DNA from: Nitrosospira sp. Nsp14
Lineage (GTDB): Bacteria > Pseudomonadota > Gammaproteobacteria > Burkholderiales > Nitrosomonadaceae
DNA length: 64,000 nucleotides
Reading direction: 5' to 3'
NCBI RefSeq assembly: GCF_900113575.1
Contig: NZ_FOPV01000005.1
Coordinates: forward strand, 116,119-180,118
This document shows positions 34,620 through 43,363 of this stretch, piece by piece. A program made the position numbers and the translations under genes. The stretch's first letter is position 1. Each line of letters starts with the position of its first letter. Under the pieces are notes generated by a model. That model had not been told where the DNA came from and made no database searches. It saw only the letters and a list, made by a program, of their open reading frames with translations.

Positions 34620-36824
34620 TCAGTTTCCGCGCGGAGGCGTGAACTTGCGGCGCTCGTCCCAGCGCCAGAGGGCCCAGCCGCTCACGATAAGAAGGCTGAC
34701 CACCGCTGCCAGTACGGCAAACGCCAGAACGGTGGGTTTCTCAATGGCGGCGGCCAGGCGATCCGTAAAGATGGACATACCGGTAATGCCGGGCAGAAGC
34801 CCGATGGCGCTGCCAATCATGAAATCGCGAAAGCGGATGCGCGATGCGCCGGCAACCATATTTATAACCGTGAATGGCGCAAGCGGAATGATCCGGACGA
34901 GGATGATGGTCATCAGCCCGCGGCGCGCCAGACGCCTGTTCAGCTCGCCCAGTTTTCTGCCGGCGAATCGACGCACTGTGTTACGGCCAAGCAGATGCCC
35001 CAGGGCGAAGGTCAGCATCGCGCTTAATAATGCGCCGAGGAGAGAATAAAGGAATCCCTGCCACGGACCGAATACAAGGCCGCATACAATAATGAGCACG
35101 GTGAGCGGAAATGCAACCAGACCGGCAATGATGAAAGTGCCCAGCGCCAGAAATGGCGCGCCGGGGGCTTGTTTGAGCTCAACGCCCAAGGCGGTCAGCG
35201 TATCCACATCGACCCATTCCTTGAGCGGCGACCAGCGCCACGCCATTGCCAGCGCCAGTATCGCGGCCAATAGGGAAATTATGAGCGTGACGTGGCTGCG
35301 CGCCGGCTCGCGGTGTTCCTCAGGAACAAACCCGTTGATCAGTTCGTTGGTATCAATCGGCTGGTCGGGGTCGATCAGCTGGGTATCGGGCACGAGTGTG
35401 TCCATCTCGGGCGTAACGCGCAGTTCCACCGGCCGGAGGGTGCGGCCGACGCCGATAAGGGATTCGATGGTCTTGATTAGCGCGCCTGCACCTTCGTACG
35501 CGGCGGCAACTTCCGCGATTTCCTTGCCAAGGTGTTCCCCCAGGAGGCGGTTGCGGAAAGCACGGATCACGTTCTGAACGCGCGCTTCGCCCTGCGCCTC
35601 GAGTACGAGATCGCATTCTGTATCAAGGCCCATGGAACGATTGTTGAGGTTGGCCGAGCCGATCCGCAGCAATTCGTCATCGATGATGATGATCTTGGAG
35701 TGAACGTTGACACACTCATCGTCGAGACCCGGCACCTCTGGCCAGTAGAGGCGCAAGCGGTTGTAACGGTCGGCATCGAGCAACGTCTTGAACATACGCT
35801 CTCGCACTACGTCCATTGTGCTTTGAGATAACCATCCGGCTGTATGCACGGGAAGCACGATGACGATTTCGGGGCCGTTTGCTTCTTCCAACCGGTGCAG
35901 CAAGGCAAATACGACTTTGTGAGCCGTAAAATACTGCGCCTCGATATAGATGGACTTCCGCGCAGCAGCTATGGCATCCAACAGGAGTGGTTCTATTTCG
36001 CGGACCTCGGCCTGGTTCTCATACTTTGGTATTGTGCGGGCTATCGCAACCTGAGCATCCTCCAGATCCGGGGAGAGATATTCCGGCCAATAGCTGGGAC
36101 CGGGGGAAACATCAGGTACCTCCAAGACTTCCTGGGTGGCGAGCCGCCAGCGCTCACGCGCCATATCGCCGAGCTTTGCAGCGATCGGGCCACGCACGAT
36201 CATCTGGATATCGTGATATGGTTGTGGCACAGGTCCTGAGCCAAGATCACAGCGGCGGCGGTCATCAGGCCGATGCTCGGGCGTATCCCAACGGCCCGAC
36301 GTCAAGTCCAGGCCGCCGACGAAAGCAACCGCATCGTCCACCACTACAATCTTCTGATGATGGGATGCACCGGGGGGGTACCGGTCATCCAGGTGGAAAT
36401 GCAGTCGCGCGTGACCTGTCCATTCTTCCTTGAGGAGCGGCAGCCATTCGCGATCTGCTGCCATGAGCATGGGGAAATCCCAATCCAGCACATGAATATG
36501 CAGTTGTGGGTTGCGCTCGAGCACACTGTGGAGGAATTCGCTCAGCTTTACGGGAAAGCCATCGGGCTCGTGCTCCCGCACCAGCTCGACGCGGCTATCG
36601 ATATCCCACGCCATAATCAGAACGGAACGCTGCGCCTGCTTGACCACCTCCCGAAAAGCACGGAAATACGCGGCGCCATCCACCAGAAACGCGATGCGGT
36701 CGGCGTGCTCGATGCGCCAGCAGTTTCTGCCTGGTTTGAGGATCGAGAATGCGCCGGCGCCGTTTCCCCCGCGATCCCCGCCGTTTTCTTTGTCAATGTC
36801 GATTTTCTGGGAAAACTGTTCCAT
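34620..36824 (-). CDS. Phospholipase D/cardiolipin synthase-like protein fused to a VTT (DedA-like) membrane domain
   Basis: 734 residues. Two HKD motifs mark a PLD-type enzyme: H156-x-K158 with Asp163 (HHQKIVVVDDAVAFVGG), and HSKIIIIDDELLRIGSANLNNRS in the second half. Both begin the usual GS(A)N/GG strands. After about residue 535 come five to six membrane helices of a VTT/SNARE-associated domain (GTFIIAGLVAFPLTVLIIVCGLVFGPWQG, then RIIPLAPFTVINMVAGASRI). PLD activity would transfer phosphatidyl groups; VTT proteins scramble or move lipids, so a single-chain lipid handling unit is plausible. The EEP gene follows directly. Start 36824 chosen over 36890 because the extra residues are unlike coding sequence. 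Confidence 0.88.
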   Translation of the reverse strand: MEQFSQKIDIDKENGGDRGGNGAGAFSILKPGRNCWRIEHADRIAFLVDGAAYFRAFREVVKQAQRSVLIMAWDIDSRVELVREHEPDGFPVKLSEFLHSVLERNPQLHIHVLDWDFPMLMAADREWLPLLKEEWTGHARLHFHLDDRYPPGASHHQKIVVVDDAVAFVGGLDLTSGRWDTPEHRPDDRRRCDLGSGPVPQPYHDIQMIVRGPIAAKLGDMARERWRLATQEVLEVPDVSPGPSYWPEYLSPDLEDAQVAIARTIPKYENQAEVREIEPLLLDAIAAARKSIYIEAQYFTAHKVVFALLHRLEEANGPEIVIVLPVHTAGWLSQSTMDVVRERMFKTLLDADRYNRLRLYWPEVPGLDDECVNVHSKIIIIDDELLRIGSANLNNRSMGLDTECDLVLEAQGEARVQNVIRAFRNRLLGEHLGKEIAEVAAAYEGAGALIKTIESLIGVGRTLRPVELRVTPEMDTLVPDTQLIDPDQPIDTNELINGFVPEEHREPARSHVTLIISLLAAILALAMAWRWSPLKEWVDVDTLTALGVELKQAPGAPFLALGTFIIAGLVAFPLTVLIIVCGLVFGPWQGFLYSLLGALLSAMLTFALGHLLGRNTVRRFAGRKLGELNRRLARRGLMTIILVRIIPLAPFTVINMVAGASRIRFRDFMIGSAIGLLPGITGMSIFTDRLAAAIEKPTVLAFAVLAAVVSLLIVSGWALWRWDERRKFTPPRGN

Positions 36825-37302
36825 CTTATATTCGCACCGTAGCGTACATACCCTTTTGGGTAGAAAAACGGCCCTATGTTCCCGCTTCATCGTTTATTTG
36901 GATCGCCCCAAGCGCCTGGGTCCCTCAAGACCCCTACACGGCCTGTATCGCTGTCAAAGATTGCCACAGATATAGACAGAGACAAACAGAGAGAGGCACA
37001 GTCTGCCCTTTCTTAAGTATGCGGGCTACACGACATGTGTTTCTGTACGAAGTCATACATAGCAGGCATGGAACGACTCCCTGAACTCAACCACGGATTG
37101 GCAAACCGCTGTAGCAGCACGACGGCCGGAAGGCGAGCTATGCGCTCTGTTCCCTAGCGCACAGCGGGTGCCCAAGCGAATGTGGGAAGGTTGCGAAACT
37201 GGCACAGGACAAACTTTTCCCAGCGGGACAGTTAACGGTTCCGCTCCGGTTTGGTAAACCGGCGTGAAGTATTAGCTATCCAGCAACCTAACGGAGTCCA
37301 CC
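36825..37302. other. Divergent intergenic region
   Basis: About 480 bases between the minus-strand PLD gene and the plus-strand ThDP enzyme. It presumably holds both promoters. I found no supported gene or clear repeat. Confidence 0.4.
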
Positions 37303-39069
37303 ATGAAACAAAACGTCGCCGATTTTCTCGTCAACCGGCTGTTGGAATGGGGCGTCAAACGTGTGTTTGGGCTTCCTGGCGATGGCATCAATGGGATCAT
37401 GGGCGCGATTAGCCGAGTCCAGGACAAGCTTGAATTCATCCAGGTAAGACACGAGGAGATGGCCGCGTTCATGGCCTGCGGGCATGCGAAATTTACTGGC
37501 GAGGTTGGCATTTGCCTAGCCACGTCGGGGCCGGGTGCGATTCATCTATTGAACGGGCTGTACGACGCCAAGCTCGATCACCAGCCGGTGGTCGCCATTG
37601 TCGGTCAGCAAAAACGCACGGCGCTGGGGGGCAGTTATCAGCAGGAAGTCGATCTCGTCTCCCTGTTCAAGGATGTCGCGCATGAATACGTCCATATTGT
37701 AACTACGCCGGCGCAAACGCGCCACGTACTGGATCAGGCAATGCGTATTGCGCAGGCGGAGCGGACCGTGTGCTGCGTGATCGTTCCCAACGATCTTCAG
37801 GATATGGATTTCGAGCATCCTCCGCACGAGCATGGGACTGTCCATTCCGGAGCGGGTTATAGCGCCCCTCGCATCGTTCCGCGGCCCGCGGATTTGCAAC
37901 GCGCCGCGGATGTGCTCAACGCGGGCTCGAAGGTCGCCATCCTGGTCGGCGCCGGCGCGTTGGACGCGACCAATGAAATCATTGAGGCCGCCGATCTGCT
38001 GGGTGCCGGCATCGCGAAAGCGCTGCTGGGCAAGGCCGCTGTGCCCGATGATCTGCCATATGTAACGGGCGCAATCGGTCAGCTGGGAACGAAGCCGAGC
38101 TATCAGATGATGATGGGGTGCGACACGCTCCTGATGATCGGGTCGAGCTTTCCCTACTCCGAATTTTTACCGGAAGAAGGGCAGGCACGGGGAGTGCAAA
38201 TCGACATCAGCGGCCGCATGGTAAGTATCCGCTACCCGATGGAGGTGAATCTGGTGGGGGGCAGCGCGGAAACATTGAAGCTTCTGATTCCGTTGCTGAA
38301 GAGAAAAGAGGATCGCAAGTGGCGCGAGACACTAGAACGGAGTATTACAGAATGGTGGAAAACGGTTGATGCACGGGCACTGGAGCCAGCGAACCCAATC
38401 AATCCGCAGAGAGTATTCCGTGAGTTGTCGCGCCACCTGCCGGATAACTGCATCCTGACGGGCGATTCCGGCTCTTCCACTTATTGGTATGCCCGGGATG
38501 TAAAGCTTCGCCGGGGGATGATGGCTTCGCTTTCAGGCGGCCTTGCAACCATGGGGTCCGCGGTTCCCTATGCGATTGCCGCCAAGTTCGCTCATCCGGG
38601 CAGGGTGGTCGTCGCCATGGCTGGCGATGGCGCAATGCAAATGAATGGGCTGAATGAACTCATTACGATCGGCAAATACTGGCGGCGCTGGAGCGATCCC
38701 CGTCTGATCGTACTGGTATTGAATAACCGGGACCTGAATCTGGTGACGTGGGAACAGCGCGCGACCGAAGGCGATCCGAAATTTGATGAGGCACAGAATC
38801 TTCCCGATTTCCCCTACGCAAGCTATGCGAAACTGATCGGCCTGCACGGAATTCGTGTCGATCAGCCCGATGATCTTACGATCGCCTGGGACTTTGCCTT
38901 TCGCGCTGATCGTCCGGTAGTGGTGGATGCCTATACGGACCCAAACGTACCGCCCCTTCCGCCTCATATCACGCTTGAACAGGCGCGAGCGTACGCGTCG
39001 GCCATCATGCGCGGCGATTCGGGCTCCGCCGATATTATCCGGGCCACGGTAAAGCAGATTTTTGCCTGA
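37303..39069 (+). CDS. Thiamine-diphosphate enzyme, pyruvate oxidase/acetolactate-synthase-like
   Basis: 588 residues. The N-terminal Pyr domain has VKRVFGLPGDGINGIMGA and the catalytic Glu in VRHEEMAAFMACGHAKFTG, then ATSGPGAIHLLNGLYDA. A middle domain (about 190-330) could bind FAD or a nucleotide. The C-terminal PP domain has the ThDP/Mg motif MAGDGAMQMNGLNELIT ending in LNNRDLN. Substitution of the acetolactate-synthase signatures and isolation from ilv genes favour a pyruvate oxidase or decarboxylase-like role. TAACGGAGTCCACC precedes the ATG. Product not certain. Confidence 0.85.
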   Translation: MKQNVADFLVNRLLEWGVKRVFGLPGDGINGIMGAISRVQDKLEFIQVRHEEMAAFMACGHAKFTGEVGICLATSGPGAIHLLNGLYDAKLDHQPVVAIVGQQKRTALGGSYQQEVDLVSLFKDVAHEYVHIVTTPAQTRHVLDQAMRIAQAERTVCCVIVPNDLQDMDFEHPPHEHGTVHSGAGYSAPRIVPRPADLQRAADVLNAGSKVAILVGAGALDATNEIIEAADLLGAGIAKALLGKAAVPDDLPYVTGAIGQLGTKPSYQMMMGCDTLLMIGSSFPYSEFLPEEGQARGVQIDISGRMVSIRYPMEVNLVGGSAETLKLLIPLLKRKEDRKWRETLERSITEWWKTVDARALEPANPINPQRVFRELSRHLPDNCILTGDSGSSTYWYARDVKLRRGMMASLSGGLATMGSAVPYAIAAKFAHPGRVVVAMAGDGAMQMNGLNELITIGKYWRRWSDPRLIVLVLNNRDLNLVTWEQRATEGDPKFDEAQNLPDFPYASYAKLIGLHGIRVDQPDDLTIAWDFAFRADRPVVVDAYTDPNVPPLPPHITLEQARAYASAIMRGDSGSADIIRATVKQIFA

Positions 39070-39259
39070 TGGAGCGGAGGGTGGGAGGGTGGACGCTGCA
39101 TACGCCAGGGTTCGTCCGTATTATTGATCCCTTTGGAACGAAAGCTGTTATCGACGCAAATTGCGCTCGGCTGTTGCCCCGCGAGCCAATGGCATAGGCC
39201 GATATCTCAATAACTACTTAAAGCAATTTTATCAAGCGATGGAGACAGCACGGCTGGGC

Positions 39260-40855
39260 TCAATTAGCCAGTCCCAACCCTGCGGTGAAATCATTATTAA
39301 AGATTTGCCGCACCGCCGCATCTCCCATTAGTGATTCACGCGCGGCGAGCCATTGATCGACCCTTTCGGCGCTGTAGCGATTACGCACACGCTCGGGGGT
39401 GAGAAAGTCGTTGTATTTTCCCCAGTGCAGGGTAAAGGGAATGCCGACGGCATCAAGTTCCTTCCAGACCGTGTTATAGAATGCACGTGTTTCTGGTGTG
39501 TTCACCGCATCCATTTCGAGTACCGCGGTGGTATCGAAGCGGGTGAAGCCGAGCGTTGCTTTGGTGCCCTTGACAAAACGATGGGACAGGATGAGCGGCA
39601 GAACAACGTCAGACTCATTGTAAATCTTGAACGCGACCTCCATTGCCTCAACCGCTCTTGCCACTGGCATTCCCACGCCGCAGGCCAAGGTCTTGCCGAG
39701 CGTCTTTTCGCCGCGAAAGAGGTCGCGGATGATTGCTTTCTTGAAATAGGGCGCAAATTCCTGGTTTACCTGGCTGTTCAGCAATGGCACCGCAAGCTTG
39801 TTGAGCGGGCTCGGGATACGTCCCACGAGCGCGCCCATCACGTCCAAGCCCGAAGCGCCAAGGCCCGGCTCCCCGGTATTCCAAGGTGGCGGAACGTATG
39901 AGGCAGGGTCGTAGGCGGTTTCATACATGACGAGGACGATGGCCTCATCAGGGGGCGTTCCTTCGTTAGGGTTGAAGAAAATCTCAAAATGGTAGGGCTT
40001 GTCTCTGGGAATATCGCGCGCCTCTGCTGGCAAGGGAATAAGGGTTGGATCGCACGCCGCGATCGCTGCCTTGAGCGTGGCATCATAGGGATGCCGGAAG
40101 CGGATGGCGTTCAGCGCGAAAAGATCGCGCGTCTCGATCATGATGCCGTGAATGATTCCGAAAGAGCCGAGACTCACCAACGCGGCATTGAATAATGTGT
40201 CGTCCTGGATGAATTCCGCGCCGATGCTGGCGGCAAAATCCGGACGCATGACGGGAGAGGTCTTGCGTTCCAGATACACGGAGCGGTTGGGACCGGTGAG
40301 GAGATGCAGCCCCACGACCATCTCCTGCATCGCGCCGAAGTTGAAGGCGCCGCCGTGGGTACCGGTCGAAAGCGCCCCCGCGAGTGTTTGCCCGTTGTTG
40401 GATCCGCAACCCTTGATCGACAAGCCGGCGGCAAAGAGGTAATCATTCAGCGCAGCAACCGAGTTTCCGCACTCGACGAAACGTAGTTTAGAGGCATCGC
40501 CAGCATAGGCGGGGTTCGTAAGATTTGCGGGAACCTCGAACGCCAGCCGCAGTGCGATATTATCGAGGAGACGACCGGGTGTAACTGCGACCGTGCTTAG
40601 GGACCACAGCGCGCCGTGCGCTCTGAGCGACTTGCCGTCGTCAACGCATGCCCGGATAATGCCTTGCAATTCCGCAGTGGCATCGTTATAGGTGTCAAAA
40701 GGCGCCTTGCCGCCCCGGTCGACGCGAAAAACATATTCCCCGTCTATTACCTGTTCGTAGGCCTCGTGCCTTCCCGTTTCCAAATTTCTCTGCACGAAGA
40801 AGCTTCGTCCGCTCCCGGCACCCCTTCCGTTTGCGTTTCCGTTTCCGTCTGGCAT
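39260..40855 (-). CDS. FAD-linked oxidase, aldonolactone oxidase-like
   Basis: 531 residues. A PCMH-type FAD domain is recognised by KSLRAHGALWSLS, the NNGQTLAGALSTGTHGGAF loop and LVSLGSFGIIHGIMIETRD. The C-terminal ALO-like part has PFTLHWGKYNDFLTPERVRNRY, typical of gulono-/arabinono-lactone oxidases (HWGK motif). It probably oxidises a sugar lactone or polyol; electron acceptor unknown. There is no Tat or Sec signal: the N-terminus is Gly/Asn-rich. AAGGGGCCCCTT, a perfect 12-bp palindrome, lies immediately before the ATG and includes the ribosome binding region. Confidence 0.85.
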   Translation of the reverse strand: MPDGNGNANGRGAGSGRSFFVQRNLETGRHEAYEQVIDGEYVFRVDRGGKAPFDTYNDATAELQGIIRACVDDGKSLRAHGALWSLSTVAVTPGRLLDNIALRLAFEVPANLTNPAYAGDASKLRFVECGNSVAALNDYLFAAGLSIKGCGSNNGQTLAGALSTGTHGGAFNFGAMQEMVVGLHLLTGPNRSVYLERKTSPVMRPDFAASIGAEFIQDDTLFNAALVSLGSFGIIHGIMIETRDLFALNAIRFRHPYDATLKAAIAACDPTLIPLPAEARDIPRDKPYHFEIFFNPNEGTPPDEAIVLVMYETAYDPASYVPPPWNTGEPGLGASGLDVMGALVGRIPSPLNKLAVPLLNSQVNQEFAPYFKKAIIRDLFRGEKTLGKTLACGVGMPVARAVEAMEVAFKIYNESDVVLPLILSHRFVKGTKATLGFTRFDTTAVLEMDAVNTPETRAFYNTVWKELDAVGIPFTLHWGKYNDFLTPERVRNRYSAERVDQWLAARESLMGDAAVRQIFNNDFTAGLGLAN

Positions 40856-40890
40856 AAGGGGCCCCTTATTTGCTTAACGTCATGTTAATG

Positions 40891-41298
40891 TCATGTAATT
40901 CCACGTGATCTTTTTCGCGCTCCCGGCAGGATGCCCGGACGGGTAGGAGGCGCTTTGCAGCGGAAACGCACCTGTGTCGGCATCCATATCCCGAGTGTGA
41001 TGACCCCGACGTAATCGTGCAGCCAGGTACGGAAGACAACTACGTCGTTGATGCCCTGACCCTGACACTCGGCGGAAAGGACCTGGGGCTGGAGCAGCAG
41101 TCCCCAGAAAAACGCATGCATGGTTTTCGACTGGTACTCGGCGGTCTGACCCTCGGACCGGATCGGGTCGGAATCCGGGATCGTAACGTGATAGCTCGCG
41201 CAACCGGGCAGGACAAGAAGGCCAGCGAGGCATATCGCCAGCCAACCCGAGCGAAGAGATTCCTTGATGACCTGGACACGCTTGCTCCGGAATCGCAT
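40891..41298 (-). CDS. Bor-like lipoprotein
   Basis: 135 residues. A long basic N-terminus and hydrophobic core lead to lipobox LPGC (residues 30-33). The mature part (HAFFWGLLLQ, a CQGQGINDVVV segment, then VGVITLGIWMPTQVRFRC) follows the pattern of the lambda Bor / Iss family, where LLGFITLGIYTPLEARVYC occupies the same place. Bor is a lysogenic-conversion lipoprotein of the outer membrane, linked in E. coli to serum resistance. In lambda it lies antisense between Rz and the terminase. Here it is also antisense and 1.3 kb before the prophage Rz-like gene, so phage origin is possible but unproven. Confidence 0.6.
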   Translation of the reverse strand: MRFRSKRVQVIKESLRSGWLAICLAGLLVLPGCASYHVTIPDSDPIRSEGQTAEYQSKTMHAFFWGLLLQPQVLSAECQGQGINDVVVFRTWLHDYVGVITLGIWMPTQVRFRCKAPPTRPGILPGARKRSRGIT

Positions 41299-41308
41299 GC
41301 CGCACTCC

Positions 41309-41902
41309 TTATGGTCTTGTTGTGGGAGGGGGTAAATTTGGTGGCGGAGGCACGTTTGTCGTCACGTGGTTCTTCTGCTTCGGCGGCTGGCCATCGATTG
41401 TATAGATGGGGCAGGGCTGCGAGGAGCCCGGCGCAGCCAGCGAGCGTGTTGAAGTGATCTTGACCAATCGCCGTGCTGGTGGAGACGTAGCCTTACCGGC
41501 GGTAACGGCCTCCGTCAAGTTGGGAGGATCGCAGACGACGTAACCGTTGAATCTGTGAAGAGGCGTCTCTCGCGGCATATAACTTCCGGGATACTGGAAT
41601 CCATAGGCATTATTAAGCGTGGACGCATTATTCATGGGTAGCGGCACCGGCAGCACAACAAGTGGCCTGCCTGACCATTGCCCCTCTTGATGAATTCCAT
41701 AGGGGGAGGCGGCATGGGGCTGAGACGGGGGCGGCACGAACTGACCAGGCGGCAGTTGCCCCATATAAGGGCTGGACCCCATCGTTCCGCGCGCGACATC
41801 CGCCGAGAGCGCGGGGCTTACAAAAGAATCCGTTTCCTGCGCAAATGCCTGGCTGGAATAAGCCAGACCAATCATAAATACTGGTGCGAAAACTTTTATC
41901 AC
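41309..41902 (-). CDS. Proline-rich secreted protein, unknown
   Basis: 197 residues. The signal peptide MIKVFAPVFMIGLAYSSQAFAQE cleaves after AFA. The mature protein is rich in Pro, Ser and Asn, with RFNGYVVCDPPNLTEAV and a Cys pair (VVCDPP, PCPIYTID), and ends in a polyproline tract. I recognise no family. It is 10 bases upstream of the Bor-like lipoprotein gene and on the same strand, so the two probably form one operon encoding envelope proteins. Confidence 0.6.
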   Translation of the reverse strand: MIKVFAPVFMIGLAYSSQAFAQETDSFVSPALSADVARGTMGSSPYMGQLPPGQFVPPPSQPHAASPYGIHQEGQWSGRPLVVLPVPLPMNNASTLNNAYGFQYPGSYMPRETPLHRFNGYVVCDPPNLTEAVTAGKATSPPARRLVKITSTRSLAAPGSSQPCPIYTIDGQPPKQKNHVTTNVPPPPNLPPPTTRP

Positions 41903-42214
41903 GATGGCGCAATCAAGCCGGATTGCAATAGGGAAGACAAATACAAATAACGACTATATATTGATCCTATTTATAGCATTCGTGTGGAAATAATCAATCT
42001 TGGTTGTGCCTGAACTATTGAAATCACAACTCCGCGGAAATAAGCTCGATGCGAAAAAGAAAGCTGTTCCTCAATACTTGCCTTTAATCGCTCTTTCTTG
42101 CGTAATCGAACAGAAATGAACGGGTTGGAACGGTAGTTTCGACACTGGATGAGTTTGAATTTACACGGTATTAACATTCCCGTCCTTCCGTTCGATTTTC
42201 CCCGTAAGAATCTC

Positions 42215-42242
42215 TTGACATTCCTCGGTAACGCTGTATAAT
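42215..42242 (+). promoter_or_regulatory. Perfect-consensus sigma70 promoter, pR'-like
   Basis: TTGACA (42215-42220) and TATAAT (42237-42242) are both exact consensus, with a 16-bp spacer. The inferred start is near 42249. A second -10-like hexamer, TATTGT (42252-42257), lies just inside the transcript, as do the pause elements of lambdoid pR' promoters. Confidence 0.8.
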
Positions 42243-42248
42243 TCGATT

Positions 42249-42330
42249 CCATATTGTGGATTGTTGTGCACATTGCATTATTCAGGCATATCGAGCCATA
42301 ATAGACCTAACCCGCGACAGCGGGTTTTTT
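42249..42330 (+). ncRNA. Predicted short terminated leader RNA of the late promoter
   Basis: The RNA would run from the consensus promoter to the first intrinsic terminator, about 80 nt. It has no open frame with a ribosome binding site. It corresponds in position to the terminated 6S leader RNA of lambda pR'. Existence and exact ends are inference. Confidence 0.4.
42309..42330 (+). terminator. First leader terminator before the late genes
   Basis: AACCCGC-GACA-GCGGGTT stem followed by TTTT, 67 bases after the -10 hexamer. Confidence 0.88.
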
Positions 42331-42432
42331 ATTGCCTGTTAATTCCCTCCTTGGGTCACTTCTTCTCTAGGACGCCGCTCTTTCCGGCTCGGATAGGAGG
42401 AAACAGGAAATAAAATTAACCTGGTAGCTGTC

Positions 42433-42458
42433 AAAACCCGCCGCGAGCGGGTTTTTTT
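42433..42458 (+). terminator. Second leader terminator before the late genes
   Basis: AAAACCCGC / GCGGGTTTT, 9-bp perfect stem with 5-base loop and a seven-T tract. Its core (AACCCGC / GCGGGTT) is the same as in the terminator at 42309, so the two may be duplicates. Confidence 0.88.
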
Positions 42459-42577
42459 ATTTCTACCATATAAACAAACGAATGTCCGTCCGCAGGACGT
42501 CCCGTGAACGCTTACCCCTCAAGCATGCATGGGCGGGCTTTTTGCGCAAGCGGATCTCTACCGAACCATTTCAATAA

Positions 42578-42964
42578 ATGATCAGTCCAGCAATCACAGC
42601 AATAATCATCGCGGTGCTAGCCGCCGTTGCTTTTACCGGCGGATTTGCGGTAAGCGACTGGCGTTCGGCAGCGGAGATACGACGGCTCAATTCGGATAAC
42701 GCCATGCTGTCGGCATCGAACAATAAATGCGCGTCGGATATCCAGTCGGTACGCGCGGCGATGGATGCGCTAACGACGGCCTCCATGACGAGAGAAAAAA
42801 ACGCCGCCGTGGCGATGCGGCATGCCGGCGCGGCAGCGGCAAAACATGCAAACAGGGCGAAAGATATACGCTCGCGCCCGCCTGTGGCGCCCCAGTACCA
42901 GTGCGAGGCCATCATGCGGGAACAAGCAGCCTATATTCAAACCCGCCGTCAGGATGAGCAATGA
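42578..42964 (+). CDS. Rz-like inner-membrane spanin candidate
   Basis: 128 residues. One N-terminal membrane segment (ITAIIIAVLAAVAFTGGFAVSDW) is followed by a coiled-coil periplasmic helix (RSAAEIRRLNSDNAMLSASN) and an Ala-rich stretch. This is the shape of an i-spanin (Rz, DUF2514-like). It opens the late operon and is followed by a short lipoprotein gene, as Rz is by Rz1. A separate lysis set lies at 55.1-56.5 kb, so the two halves of lysis appear split. No strong ribosome binding site is visible. Confidence 0.6.
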   Translation: MISPAITAIIIAVLAAVAFTGGFAVSDWRSAAEIRRLNSDNAMLSASNNKCASDIQSVRAAMDALTTASMTREKNAAVAMRHAGAAAAKHANRAKDIRSRPPVAPQYQCEAIMREQAAYIQTRRQDEQ

Positions 42965-43027
42965 AAGTGACTGGAAGGGCGCCAATGGCAATTTTGAATT
43001 TTCTTGCTTATTCGTGAGGTTTGATTC

Positions 43028-43363
43028 ATGAAATCCGACATTAGACTGGCCTCGACACCAGCGCTTGCGGTTTCGGTTTTGTTGGCCGCATTGCTGGGCG
43101 GGTGCGCGGATAAACCAATAATACGAACCGAAATCGTTGAAAGACCAGTGGCCGTGCCTTGTGCCGTGCAAACCCCGTCCGAGTGCAAATCATTGTATGC
43201 AACAGACCGACTTTCGGTAAAGGACGATGCCTTGACCATAAACAGGGCGCTGCGCGCCGAGATAGAGGAACGATGGGCGTGCGAAATCAAGCTGCTCGCA
43301 GCAGTCAGAGGATGCAACAGGGGAATACAAACCGCGCCAGAGATTGAACACAGCGGACTATGA
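43028..43363 (+). CDS. Rz1-like outer-membrane lipoprotein
   Basis: 111 residues. The signal ends in lipobox LGGC (about 22-25), then comes KPIIRTEIVERPVAVPC and a helix ending AEIEERWACEIKLLAAVRGC. This layout (short lipoprotein, PVAVPC, C-terminal ..LL.AVRGC) is familiar from phage o-spanin-like proteins. It would pair with the membrane protein encoded just upstream and bridge the periplasm at lysis. GTGAGG precedes the ATG. Its stop overlaps the terminase small subunit start (ATGA). Confidence 0.6.
   Translation: MKSDIRLASTPALAVSVLLAALLGGCADKPIIRTEIVERPVAVPCAVQTPSECKSLYATDRLSVKDDALTINRALRAEIEERWACEIKLLAAVRGCNRGIQTAPEIEHSGL

Larger units (their letters stand above)
41903..42577. other. Divergent control region at the prophage left side
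   Basis: About 675 bases, more AT-rich than its surroundings. No gene is convincing. It contains a consensus promoter (42215-42242) and two strong terminators (42309-42330 and 42433-42458) that precede the late genes. No attachment-site core can be recognised from this end alone. Confidence 0.5.

Noticed and set aside
40856..40867. AAGGGGCCCCTT palindrome as an operator
   Set aside because: It overlaps the ribosome binding region of the FAD oxidase gene and is too short and isolated to argue for a specific regulator.
41971..42273. Minus-strand 100-codon frame in the prophage left control region
   Set aside because: It would be antisense to the consensus promoter and has no protein-like pattern.
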